This document shows, piece by piece, positions 8,770-16,973 of a stretch of DNA of 64,000 nt. Position 1 is the stretch's first letter. Every line of letters starts with the position of its first letter. The stretch is from Microvirga puerhi (lineage in GTDB: Bacteria; Pseudomonadota; Alphaproteobacteria; Rhizobiales; Beijerinckiaceae). The DNA lies in NCBI RefSeq assembly GCF_020089865.1, contig NZ_JAIRBM010000001.1:124001-188000 (forward strand), read 5' to 3'. The translations under genes were made by a program, and so were the position numbers. The notes under the pieces were generated by a model. The model was not told the origin of the DNA and made no database searches. It worked only from the letters and a program-made list of their open reading frames with translations.

Positions 8770-10292
8770 CCACAGCGCTTCTGTCAGCCTGGACCAGCCT
8801 GTGCCACCACTGCGACGGGATCGCCATCGGCACGACTATCGAGACGCTGGAGCGCGCCGGCGCGCTCGACCGGCTCCGCCGCGAGCCCATGTCGGCACCA
8901 TTCCTGGCCGAGGCCTGCGGATTGATGTCCGGCTATGTCGCTCTCGCAAGTAAGTTGCTGCGGTCCCAGGGGTTGGCCGACATTGATCGAGGCATGCTGC
9001 GCTTAACCGAAGTCGGCTTGGACGTCCTCGCGGACCCATCCATCTTTCGCGGAGCGCAGGTCCGTATCGGCCAAGCGGCCGACCTCCTGAGAGCGCTCGT
9101 TCTGGGGAACTCTCCGGGAGGATCACAGGATATCGATCTCACGTCTTTTGACCGATCCATGGCGGAACGTTGGCGCCAACAGGCGCTCGGACCGCTCGCC
9201 GCCGCGGCGTGGTTTGGTCTCGACCGGCGGGGTGTGCTTCGTCGCTTGGGAGATCATTCTTACCGGGCCGAGGATAGTGCCGAACGAGAGGCTTTCCGCA
9301 TTCTGAACCGGATCGGATGGACGGAGGAACAAGAAGACGGTTCTGTCCGCCTCACCGAGGTCGGATCCGCGGCTGCCGACCTTGTCGTGCAATATGCCTA
9401 TCCGCTCTGCTATCTGCCGACCTTCGCATCCGTCCCGGATCTCCTGAAGACAGGTTCACGGCTTCCTCGCGTGGGTGGCGACGAGACCCATGTCGACCGA
9501 TCCCTTGATATTGCCTTCAGCGGAGCCGTCTTCGCCAAGAGTTGTCGAGAGCCGTTCCTGAAACTCGCATTGCCGCTCCTCGATGCCGACATCGCCGATC
9601 AGCCCGTCGCTATCGTCGATACTGGCTCGGGGGACGGAACCGTGCTCGCCTCCCTGTTCGAGGCAATCCGCGACCGGACACGCCGTGGCCGTATGCTGGA
9701 CCGACATCCCATCATTCTGATCGGCGTAGAGGTGAACGAGGTCGCGCGTCGCTCGACCGAAGAACGCCTGGCGCGTCTCGGCGTAGCGTCCAAGGCCATT
9801 CTGGGAGACATCGGAGACCCTCGGAGCATTGCCGAGGCGCTTGGCAGCATCGGAATCGATCCGATGCAGGTGCTGCACGTCAACAAGTCGGTCATTCACA
9901 ACAGGTCGTTCCGACAGCCGAAGCAACGCTACGCCGTTCCGGAGACGTCCGCAGTTTTTGTCGGGCCGGATGGCGAATGCATTCCTGCGAACGCTCTCTT
10001 CGCCGATCTCGTCTCATTCTTTGCAGATTGGACGCCGTTCCTTGGACCGCACGGGATGATCTCGATCGAAGCGCATACGGTCGCGCCTGAACTGCCTGCT
10101 GCCCGTATCGGCCGCAATCTCATCACGCTGCTCGATGCCGCACACGGATATTCAGGTCAGTATCTCGTGGAAATCGACGTCCATCGTAAGGCGCAGGATT
10201 ATGCCGGGTTGACCAGACGCGCACAGAACGACGTCGGCAGCGCCATGGTCGGCGCACCGATCATGTCGGTCGATCACCTCGTCCGCCGCTGA
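8766..10292 (+). CDS. Class I SAM-dependent methyltransferase, AprA/polyketide-associated type
   Basis: A 508-residue protein whose C-terminal half is a Rossmann methyltransferase: glycine-rich SAM loop DTGSGDG near residue 282, and a later VEVNEV strand end. The N-terminal half has two winged-helix-like segments, each ending in LTEVG (about residues 78-82 and 198-202), which looks like an internal duplication. The layout resembles the methyltransferases seen as stand-alone or embedded domains in polyketide pathways (AprA MT2-like); this is from memory of the family, not a search. It starts inside the stop of the exporter gene (ATGA), so it belongs to the export operon. It may methylate the peptide or an acyl donor used in its maturation. 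Its 3' end overlaps the convergent MetX-like gene by 32 bp. Confidence 0.7.
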   Translation: MTTALLSAWTSLCHHCDGIAIGTTIETLERAGALDRLRREPMSAPFLAEACGLMSGYVALASKLLRSQGLADIDRGMLRLTEVGLDVLADPSIFRGAQVRIGQAADLLRALVLGNSPGGSQDIDLTSFDRSMAERWRQQALGPLAAAAWFGLDRRGVLRRLGDHSYRAEDSAEREAFRILNRIGWTEEQEDGSVRLTEVGSAAADLVVQYAYPLCYLPTFASVPDLLKTGSRLPRVGGDETHVDRSLDIAFSGAVFAKSCREPFLKLALPLLDADIADQPVAIVDTGSGDGTVLASLFEAIRDRTRRGRMLDRHPIILIGVEVNEVARRSTEERLARLGVASKAILGDIGDPRSIAEALGSIGIDPMQVLHVNKSVIHNRSFRQPKQRYAVPETSAVFVGPDGECIPANALFADLVSFFADWTPFLGPHGMISIEAHTVAPELPAARIGRNLITLLDAAHGYSGQYLVEIDVHRKAQDYAGLTRRAQNDVGSAMVGAPIMSVDHLVRR

Positions 10293-11391
10293 AATCGCCG
10301 CTCAAGAATGTCCTTAGGATAGGCTCCAGCCCGTTGAAGTCGTAGAGAAACGCGCCGTGACCGATGGGACTGTCGAGAATTTCGTGCCGGACCGGCACCG
10401 AACGAGGCTCGAGAGCTTCCCGGATCTCGTTCATTTCCTGCGATGGATAGCGCCAGTCCGTTGCATAGCTCACAAGCAGGAGAGGGGAGGTATAGCGCGC
10501 CAGGGCCTCCGCGACCGTGTCGTATTCTCGCGAGAGATCGAAATAGTCTATCGCGCGGGTCAGATAGATGAGCGCATTGGCATCGAGATTGCCCGCCCCC
10601 GCATTGCGACGCACGCGGGCAAGGAACTCCTCGATGGCGAATTCCGGCTCGAGCGTATAGCGGAGTGGCCGGTTTTCGATCGTTCTGAGCCCGAACTTTT
10701 CATGAAGAGCCTCGCGGCTCATCCAGAACAGAGCGCCCGTCATGGCAAGGAGACCGAGCCCGGCATCGGGGGAGGGCCCGTCATAATAGTCACCGTCGTT
10801 CCATGCCGGGTCGCTCATGAGGGCGGCACGCAGAACGCTCCAGAGGGCGGTATTGTGTGTGTTGGTCCGTGCCGTGGCGCTGATCACAACCGCACTGCCG
10901 ACACATTCGGGATGCCGCGACATCCACTCGAACGCCTGGAAGCCGCCCATGCAGCCGCCGACGATCGCATGAAGCCGTTCGATCCCGAGCGCCGCGATCA
11001 ATTGGCGCTGTGCGGCGACCATGTCGGCGATGGTGATCACGGGGAAGCGCATGCCGTAGGCCCGTCCCGTTGCCGGATCACGGGACATCGGCCCCGTGCT
11101 CCCGCCGAAGCTTCCGAGCACGTTGGGACAGATGACGAAGAAACGATCCGTATCGATGGCCCGGCCCGGGCCGATGGCCTGGTTCCACCAGCCGGCCCGA
11201 CCCTTCTCGTGCCAGGGTGGACCGGCCGCGTGCTGATCCGCGGTCAATCCATGAAGAAGCAGGATGGCGTTGTCTCGCGCCGGCGATAGTGCGCCATAGG
11301 TCTCAAACGCGATGTCGACTTCCGAGAGGCTTTGGCCGGAAGCAAGCGTCAAGGCCCCGGCGAGCCGCAGGCGATCTCGGACGATCTTCAT
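10261..11391 (-). CDS. MetX-like alpha/beta hydrolase (homoserine O-acetyltransferase family) with Cys nucleophile
   Basis: A 376-residue alpha/beta hydrolase of the homoserine O-acetyltransferase (MetX) family, with normal family length: LLHGLTADQHA oxyanion region, FFVICPNVLGS, and late acid and histidine elements in ATDWRYP and GHGAFLYD. In MetX the nucleophile elbow reads GGSMGG; here it reads GGCMGG, and the codon is TGC, so Cys has replaced the catalytic Ser. True methionine biosynthesis enzymes keep the Ser, so this is more likely a paralogue. It follows the radical SAM C-methyltransferase gene with a 1-bp overlap (TGATG) and so is co-transcribed with it. I infer an acyl transfer or hydrolysis role in maturation of the peptide encoded at 13577; the alternative is an unrelated acyltransferase. 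Confidence 0.75.
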   Translation of the reverse strand: MKIVRDRLRLAGALTLASGQSLSEVDIAFETYGALSPARDNAILLLHGLTADQHAAGPPWHEKGRAGWWNQAIGPGRAIDTDRFFVICPNVLGSFGGSTGPMSRDPATGRAYGMRFPVITIADMVAAQRQLIAALGIERLHAIVGGCMGGFQAFEWMSRHPECVGSAVVISATARTNTHNTALWSVLRAALMSDPAWNDGDYYDGPSPDAGLGLLAMTGALFWMSREALHEKFGLRTIENRPLRYTLEPEFAIEEFLARVRRNAGAGNLDANALIYLTRAIDYFDLSREYDTVAEALARYTSPLLLVSYATDWRYPSQEMNEIREALEPRSVPVRHEILDSPIGHGAFLYDFNGLEPILRTFLSGDFSGGRGDRPT

Positions 11392-13379
11392 CAGATGGCG
11401 GCCAGAAGCTGTTCGACGGCATCTTCGCCTTGCATGAAGTAGCCGCCTGGAAAGGCACTTGGCGCGGGCAGAAGTCGGTGAGGACGCCAGAGGGGCAGGC
11501 TGATCAGGCGCGAGTCGAGACGGACAATGAGGCGGCGATCGATGAGTTCGTCGACCGAGCGGTCGATGGATGGCTCATCGCAGCCCATTTCGGTCAGTCG
11601 GCCACGGAGCTGAACCTCCGGAAGCGCGTCGTCGGCGAGCTTGAGGATCGTATGGGCGAGCCCGCTGATGCGGTGCTGACGCTCCACGGCGCACGCCCGC
11701 GTATCGTCGACGATGAGGGTGCCATCCTCCTCGACCATGGACAACATCGGCAGTGCTCCTTGCGTCCAGGCCCGAAACCACGTCCCGATGGCCTGCCGCG
11801 CAGCAGCGAGCCCGGGCCGGTCGATGGCGGTTACGGCGCCGGCATCGCGCGCGACTTCATCTTCGAAGAAGTAGACTTGGTTTTGTAGCGCGCTGTCAGG
11901 GAGCGGATAGGCATAGCGATAGAGTTCCGACGGTGTCAGTCGCAGACCATAGGATGACGGATTCGTGAAATAAGGGCTGTAGCGGTCGAATCTTAAGGTC
12001 ACGGCGGCGCCGGGTTGAAGATGGGAAATCAGCGGAAGCCATTCGGCCATTTCCGCATACCAGGAATCCTCCTCGCCGGGGAAACCACAGAGCAGGCTCC
12101 AGCTGACCCTCACGCCGAGCTGGCGGCTCCATTTCAGCAGCTGGAGGTTCTGCGCTGCCGTGCAGCCCTTTCGCATAAGCCGCAGAACGCGGGAGTCGAG
12201 GCTCTCGATCCCGGGCTGGATCCAGCGGACGCCGGCCGCCGCGAGTGTCTCGATCTGCTTCTTCTTCATGTTCGATTTCACTTCGAAGAAGATCGAGAAA
12301 TCATGTCCTTCCTCGACGAGGCGTGGCATCACCTTGTCGAAATAGCCCGTGTCGAGGATGTTATCGACCGCCTCGATCCGGCGCACCTGATAGCGCTCTG
12401 AGAGGCTGACCATGTCGTCGACGACTGTCTCCGCTGGCTTAGACCGATACGACATGGTGCCCCCATTGAGGCCGCAGAACGTGCAATGGCTCTTTGCTCC
12501 CCACCAGCATCCTCGCGAAAACTCCATCGGAAGGCCGGGTATGATCTGCGGTGCGTAGAGCGATTGTGACAGTTCCTCGAAGTAATCGTCATAATCGGGC
12601 AGGGGAAGCGCGCGAATGTCGTCCGTCACGGCTCTGGGCGTGCCATCACCTGTAGAGGTCGAAGGATAACCGACCGTTCGATGAACAGGCGCAAAGACCC
12701 CGAACGGCACATCTTCCTCCCCTAAATTACGGCCCTTCATGAGCATGCGCTCGACGAGAGGAACCATGAAGCCGTCGGCCTCCCCGGATACGACGAAATC
12801 GACCCAGGGAAATTGCTTATGGGTCGTGCGCCCCATGACGGATTCGCAATTCGCGCCACCGATGATCGTGACGACATCCGGGGCAAGCTCTCGGACGCGG
12901 CGCAGGAGCGCCAGCGACGCAACATGCTGCTGAAAGGTAGATGTGCAGCCCACGATGCGTGGATTGCGGGAAAGAATCTTGCACGCCGCCCAATCGATGA
13001 AGTCGACCATCTGCTCGCGCAGGGAGAGGAGTTGGTCACGATCAAGGCTTTTGCGACCGCGACGTGGGTTGCGCTCGTCGAGGCGCTGTAGGAAGCGATC
13101 GTGGTCGGGATGGAAATCCGGGAAGGCGGCGGCTCCGAAGAGCCAGTCGACGACGGCTTCCTCTGGCCTGATGCTCTCTAGGGCGCGATAATTCTTGATG
13201 CCGGCATATTCCAGGAACCACAGGCTCGGATAGAGAACCTTCGACGAGATGCCGGCATCAGTCAGAAGCGCCTTGAGAAGGCCGAGAGCGATCGAGGGGC
13301 GCTCGACGCCGGAAAGAGGCATGTTGACGAGGCAAACGTCAACCCCTGGAGCCGGGCAATCCTCGAGGGAGACAGTCAC
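11391..13379 (-). CDS. B12-binding radical SAM RiPP C-methyltransferase (rSAM_ocin_1 type)
   Basis: A 662-residue cobalamin-binding radical SAM protein that fits the RiPP maturation radical SAM C-methyltransferase family (TIGR03975 pattern). An N-terminal B12-binding Rossmann region (about 10-215, with IIGGANCE near 172-179) precedes the radical SAM domain, where the 4Fe-4S ligands are Cys291, Cys299 and Cys302 in the CX7CX2C spacing typical of this family rather than CX3CX2C. A C-terminal winged-helix-like tail follows. Start is GTG at 13379 with AGGAG upstream. Such enzymes methylate unactivated carbons, for example Val or Thr beta-carbons in proteusins such as the polytheonamides. The Val-rich core of the precursor encoded 200 bp away on the other strand is the likely substrate. 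Confidence 0.9.
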   Translation of the reverse strand: MTVSLEDCPAPGVDVCLVNMPLSGVERPSIALGLLKALLTDAGISSKVLYPSLWFLEYAGIKNYRALESIRPEEAVVDWLFGAAAFPDFHPDHDRFLQRLDERNPRRGRKSLDRDQLLSLREQMVDFIDWAACKILSRNPRIVGCTSTFQQHVASLALLRRVRELAPDVVTIIGGANCESVMGRTTHKQFPWVDFVVSGEADGFMVPLVERMLMKGRNLGEEDVPFGVFAPVHRTVGYPSTSTGDGTPRAVTDDIRALPLPDYDDYFEELSQSLYAPQIIPGLPMEFSRGCWWGAKSHCTFCGLNGGTMSYRSKPAETVVDDMVSLSERYQVRRIEAVDNILDTGYFDKVMPRLVEEGHDFSIFFEVKSNMKKKQIETLAAAGVRWIQPGIESLDSRVLRLMRKGCTAAQNLQLLKWSRQLGVRVSWSLLCGFPGEEDSWYAEMAEWLPLISHLQPGAAVTLRFDRYSPYFTNPSSYGLRLTPSELYRYAYPLPDSALQNQVYFFEDEVARDAGAVTAIDRPGLAAARQAIGTWFRAWTQGALPMLSMVEEDGTLIVDDTRACAVERQHRISGLAHTILKLADDALPEVQLRGRLTEMGCDEPSIDRSVDELIDRRLIVRLDSRLISLPLWRPHRLLPAPSAFPGGYFMQGEDAVEQLLAAI

Positions 13380-13576
13380 TCGTTCCGGCTCCTGTTGCGG
13401 CAGATGACCAAATGTTGGCCGAAATTACTTAAGAACATTCCAAGATGCTTGACTGCCTCTCGGGCGTCAGCTTACCTTGTCTTTAATATATTCCGCAAGG
13501 TTTCCGCACCTTCCAGGGATATACCCTCCACGCTTTGAATCCTTTCATCAGTGTATATCCCCTCCAGAGGTGATCT
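13380..13576. promoter_or_regulatory. Divergent promoter region and leader of the RiPP precursor gene
   Basis: This 197-bp region lies between the divergent C-methyltransferase and precursor genes. A candidate promoter for the precursor is TTGACT (13449-13454) and TACCTT (13473-13478) with an 18-base spacer, which would give a 5' leader of about 90 bases. The leader carries a perfect 9-bp inverted repeat, GGGATATAC (13516-13524) and GTATATCCC (13553-13561). A repeated CCCTCCA (13524-13530 and 13560-13566) ends beside the ribosome site AGAGGTG. The hairpin could be an operator or a translational control element; this is inference. Confidence 0.4.
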
Positions 13577-13969
13577 ATGGCAGTCGAAGACGCTGAGCGT
13601 TTTGCGAACGACCTTGTTGGCAACAAGGACCTGCTTGCCGAAGTAAAGCAGCATGCAACGGGCCTTGCATCCGTCGTGTCTGTTGCGAAGCAGCATGGCT
13701 ACAACTTCACGATCGATGAGGCGAAGAAGTACATCCAGTCGCGCAGCCCGCAGGAGCTGACGGATCAACAGCTCGATGCGATCGCCGGCGGTAAGAAGCA
13801 TCACTCCAGCGTCGCGACGAGCACTAAAGTTGCTCAGACGGCCTATGTGGCCAGCAGTGCCGTCGAGGCGGCTGAAGTCGCAACGAGCGCTGTGCAGGTT
13901 GCAGAGGGTGCTGTCGACGTGGCGGCAGCGGCCGAAGTCGTCGCCGTGGTCGCAGCTGTCCTAACCTGA
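13577..13969 (+). CDS. Nif11-type leader RiPP precursor peptide (proteusin-like)
   Basis: A 130-residue precursor. Residues 1-72 match the Nif11-like leader family: acidic and helical, with AKQHGYNF and ELTDQQLDAIAGG, ending in Gly71-Gly72, the expected C39 cleavage site. The core (73-130, 58 residues) has no Cys, so it cannot be a lanthipeptide; it holds 18 Ala and 14 Val, with Ser and Thr towards its start and a fully hydrophobic end (VVAVVAAVLT). From core position 19 a 10-residue period appears, with Glu at core positions 28, 38 and 48. The gene sits next to a radical SAM C-methyltransferase and two PoyD-type epimerases, which fits a D/L-alternating, C-methylated helical peptide. The ribosome site AGAGGTG precedes the ATG. 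The mature product is not predictable beyond this. Confidence 0.92.
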   Translation: MAVEDAERFANDLVGNKDLLAEVKQHATGLASVVSVAKQHGYNFTIDEAKKYIQSRSPQELTDQQLDAIAGGKKHHSSVATSTKVAQTAYVASSAVEAAEVATSAVQVAEGAVDVAAAAEVVAVVAAVLT

Positions 13970-13978
13970 TCTCTGCCC

Positions 13979-15457
13979 TTGGCCGACATACTCGACGGCC
14001 TCATTGAGGCACGAAGCAGGGAAGATGCGGCGGTGGATCTCCATGACCCGCGTACATTTCTTGCGCAGGCGGTACGCCGGCGAAATTCGGACGAGCTGTC
14101 GGCGATTGCCGAGGCGAAGCGTTTTCGCGAGCGCCTGATCGGCGACGCGGCCTTTCGCACGGCGCTTCGCAGCAAGGGCTCTGCTCTTGCCCACAACTAT
14201 GAGCGGTACCGACCCCTTTGGGATCAGGAGCTCGGTCACTCTGTTTGGCATTCCGAGGCGCTCGACGGGTGGCCCGAAGTGCGCCTCTGGAAGGCGTGGC
14301 ATGAGGATCTCGTTCGCTTCCGCGATCTAATGACGGCCTATCCGTCGCGGTATGGAACGCAGCCTGCTTTCACCGCTTGGCGGCAAAGACAGGCCGCTCG
14401 GGCGGCCAGCGAACTTGGCCCCATGCATGTGGCGATCACGCACCCGGCAGTCGCGTACGAGTTGGCGAGCGGCTGCTCGGTGGGATGCTGGTTCTGCGGA
14501 ATCTCTGCGCAATCCTTCTCGGAAAGCGCTTCTTACGAAGAACACGGCCAGCTCTGGCGTCAGATTCTCGCGGCGGTGACCGACCAGCTCGGCCCTACCG
14601 CCCGGACGGGATTCTGCTATTGGGGCACGGATCCGGCGGATACTCCTGACTACGACCGTTTCCTTGCGGATCATGGGCGCGTCACAGGCTGGATCCCGCA
14701 GACCACCACCGCAGCTCCTCTGCGCGATATCGGACTGACGCGCCGGGTATTGTCGCTCTCCACGCCGGGTGAGCCGGTCCTCAATCGTTTCTCGGTGCTC
14801 TCCCCACGCCAGCTTCACCAGATATTTGAGGCGTTCACGCCTCTGGATCTGCTCCTGGTGGAGCTCGTTCCGCAAATGCGCGGCTCCCTGATGCCCAAGG
14901 CTCGGGCCGGACGGGCGCTTGCCCGAGAGACTGCTCAGCCAGAGCGAGACCTCAGCCTCAGCGAGGCTGCGACGACGATTGCCTGTGTCTCCGGTTTTCT
15001 GATCAATCTTCCCGAGCGGCGCATTCGCCTCATAGCTCCCTGCAAAGCCGATACACATTGCCCGGACGGTTACAGGACGTTCGCAGATGTGCATTTCGCG
15101 GATGCTGCGGAGTTGCCCGACGTTCTCGACGCGCTGATCGCAGATCATATGCCTGAAGAACTCCCCAGCTCGCTCCCACTGGGCTTTCGGCATGACCTGG
15201 GTGTGCGAGTAGAGGCAGGCGCCATTCGCCTTGAGAATGATGCCTCGATCCATACGGTCAGTGGTTATCCGTTCCTGCCGCAGCTTGCTTCGCTCTTGAC
15301 GGACGATCCACGCTCGGTTGGGGCGACGATCGAGGCGATGGTCGCCTCTGGCGCGAACTTCTTTGACGTACACGGGCTCTTGACCGAACTTTACGACAGC
15401 GGTCTCATCGAGCCGCTCCACCCCTTGCCTGCGCGGCCGATGGTGCTGCGAGCGTGA
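13979..15457 (+). CDS. PoyD-type radical SAM peptide epimerase, copy 1
   Basis: A 492-residue radical SAM enzyme of the RiPP amino-acid epimerase family (PoyD/OspD type, TIGR04517 pattern). The N-terminal part (about 25-120) is a helical region shared with copy 2. The cluster motif is CSVGCWFC with Cys166, Cys170 and Cys173. Cys336, in TIACVSGFL, is conserved in both copies and is a candidate for the hydrogen donor that quenches the alpha-carbon radical (inference from the known mechanism). The family turns L- into D-residues in a peptide. The start is uncertain: the first suitable codon is a TTG at 13979, ten bases after the precursor stop, with a poor ribosome site, suggesting lower expression than the precursor. 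Next gene 13 bp downstream. Confidence 0.88.
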   Translation: MADILDGLIEARSREDAAVDLHDPRTFLAQAVRRRNSDELSAIAEAKRFRERLIGDAAFRTALRSKGSALAHNYERYRPLWDQELGHSVWHSEALDGWPEVRLWKAWHEDLVRFRDLMTAYPSRYGTQPAFTAWRQRQAARAASELGPMHVAITHPAVAYELASGCSVGCWFCGISAQSFSESASYEEHGQLWRQILAAVTDQLGPTARTGFCYWGTDPADTPDYDRFLADHGRVTGWIPQTTTAAPLRDIGLTRRVLSLSTPGEPVLNRFSVLSPRQLHQIFEAFTPLDLLLVELVPQMRGSLMPKARAGRALARETAQPERDLSLSEAATTIACVSGFLINLPERRIRLIAPCKADTHCPDGYRTFADVHFADAAELPDVLDALIADHMPEELPSSLPLGFRHDLGVRVEAGAIRLENDASIHTVSGYPFLPQLASLLTDDPRSVGATIEAMVASGANFFDVHGLLTELYDSGLIEPLHPLPARPMVLRA

Positions 15458-15470
15458 ATCGAGACGCGAG

Positions 15471-16958
15471 ATGAACACGACGGAAGCGACGAAGCACTAC
15501 CGCAGCATCTTCGAGAGGCGGACGCCCGACGAGATGAGGACGCTCGCGCACATCAAGCGCTTCATGGAGCGCCTCGTTGCCGATCCCGGTTTCCGCCAGG
15601 CGCTGGCCGATAACCCAGACGATTCGAAGAGCGTGGCGGAGCGCTATGGGATCGGTATCGATCCCAATGAGATGCTGCCGCTCTATCATCGCAGGTATCT
15701 TCGCTACCGCTTCACGGAGGAAGAGGCGCGCTGGCCCCTGGCCATGGCCTGGGACGGGTATATGCAAGACATGTTCCGCCATCGCGATCTTCTGCGCGAG
15801 GAAGGAAGCATGGAAGATATTCACCCGCGCTTTCATGCATGGCGCGAGCGGCAGATCCGCCGCTCCATGAGCGAACTGGGTGGTTCCGGCCCATCCATCA
15901 CTCATCCAATCGTGGCCTTCGAGTTGAGCGAAGGTTGCACGGTCGGCTGCTGGTTCTGCGGTCTTTCTGCTGAGCGCTTCCGCGGTTATTTCCCGTACAC
16001 GGAAGAGAATTCCGGTCTCTGGCGCGAAATGCTTGAGACAGTGCATGGCATGTTCGGCACTGCCGCCCGCACCGGGTTCTGTTATTGGGCTACGGACCCT
16101 TGCGACAATCCGGATTACGACCGCTTCATCGCCGATTATTATCATATCACCGGCGCTCTTCCCCAGACCACGACGGCGGCTCCGCTCAAGGATCCGGATC
16201 TCACCCGACGCATTCTCGCTCTCTTCGACAAATATCGGACCGTGACGAACCGCTTCTCGGTGCTCACCGTGAAGCATCTCGACAAGATCCACGCCGCCTT
16301 TACGCCTGAAGAGTTGATGGGCGTCGAGCTTGTTATGCAGAACCGGGAATCTCTGACCGCCAAGGCGGATGCGGGCCGTGCGCGCGAGCGTCAGGCCAAG
16401 CTGCGGGCCGCCGGCAAGCCTGACAAGATCTCGGAACTGTCCCGCGATCATACGACGATTGCGTGCGTATCCGGCTTTCTCGTCAACATGATGAAGAAGA
16501 CGGTGCAGCTCGTCACGCCTGTTCCCGGCAGCGAACGCTGGCCTCTCGGCTATCGCGTCTTCGGCGAGCGGCAGTTCTCAACCGGTGCGGAATTCCAGCA
16601 ATGTCTTGAAGGCCTCATCGACGAGCACATGGTCGAGAGTCTTTCGGGCGATTGGCCGGCACGCTTCCGTTCGGACCTTCGCTTCGAAGCCATGGCTGGA
16701 GGTTTCAAGCTCCATTCCCGTTCCACCGAGCACACCATCCAGAACACCATCTGCGGCGAAGCCGCCGGCTCATTGCTTGCCCGCGGCGATCTGAAGGTTG
16801 CGGACGTGATCGAACGTCTTGTGGAAAGTGGCGTGAGCGTCCTGGTGGTGGCGGATCTCCTGGAAAAGCTGTTCCAGTCTGGCCTGATCGAGGATTCCGA
16901 TTCCGGCGAGCCTCTCCCGGGAACTGTGGATGTCGCGCCAGCATCTTTGGCAATCTAA
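15471..16958 (+). CDS. PoyD-type radical SAM peptide epimerase, copy 2
   Basis: A 495-residue paralogue of the preceding gene, alignable along the whole length: CTVGCWFC with Cys156, Cys160 and Cys163, the shared GFCYWxTDPxDxPDYDRF and PQTTTAAPL blocks, and Cys332 in TIACVSGFL. Copy 2 ends in a region that scores the same winged-helix-like layout as copy 1. Two epimerases in one cluster suggest separate target positions, or one enzyme that binds the leader and another that extends the modification. The ATG start follows a GAG-rich stretch. It is co-transcribed with the precursor and the GNAT protein. Confidence 0.9.
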   Translation: MNTTEATKHYRSIFERRTPDEMRTLAHIKRFMERLVADPGFRQALADNPDDSKSVAERYGIGIDPNEMLPLYHRRYLRYRFTEEEARWPLAMAWDGYMQDMFRHRDLLREEGSMEDIHPRFHAWRERQIRRSMSELGGSGPSITHPIVAFELSEGCTVGCWFCGLSAERFRGYFPYTEENSGLWREMLETVHGMFGTAARTGFCYWATDPCDNPDYDRFIADYYHITGALPQTTTAAPLKDPDLTRRILALFDKYRTVTNRFSVLTVKHLDKIHAAFTPEELMGVELVMQNRESLTAKADAGRARERQAKLRAAGKPDKISELSRDHTTIACVSGFLVNMMKKTVQLVTPVPGSERWPLGYRVFGERQFSTGAEFQQCLEGLIDEHMVESLSGDWPARFRSDLRFEAMAGGFKLHSRSTEHTIQNTICGEAAGSLLARGDLKVADVIERLVESGVSVLVVADLLEKLFQSGLIEDSDSGEPLPGTVDVAPASLAI

Positions 16959-16973
16959 TACGGTTTCCTATTC

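Noticed and set aside
10261..11391. Primary methionine biosynthesis gene metX
   Set aside because: The catalytic Ser is replaced by Cys, and the gene is not accompanied by metW or methionine genes; it is coupled to a RiPP radical SAM gene.
13577..13969. Lanthipeptide or other Cys-crosslinked peptide as product
   Set aside because: The core has no Cys, and no LanM, YcaO or sactisynthase gene is near. The radical SAM enzymes are of the epimerase and C-methyltransferase types.
14327..15478. A 383-codon open frame on the minus strand over the first epimerase
   Set aside because: The plus strand carries the radical SAM motif and aligns with copy 2; the minus frame carries neither.
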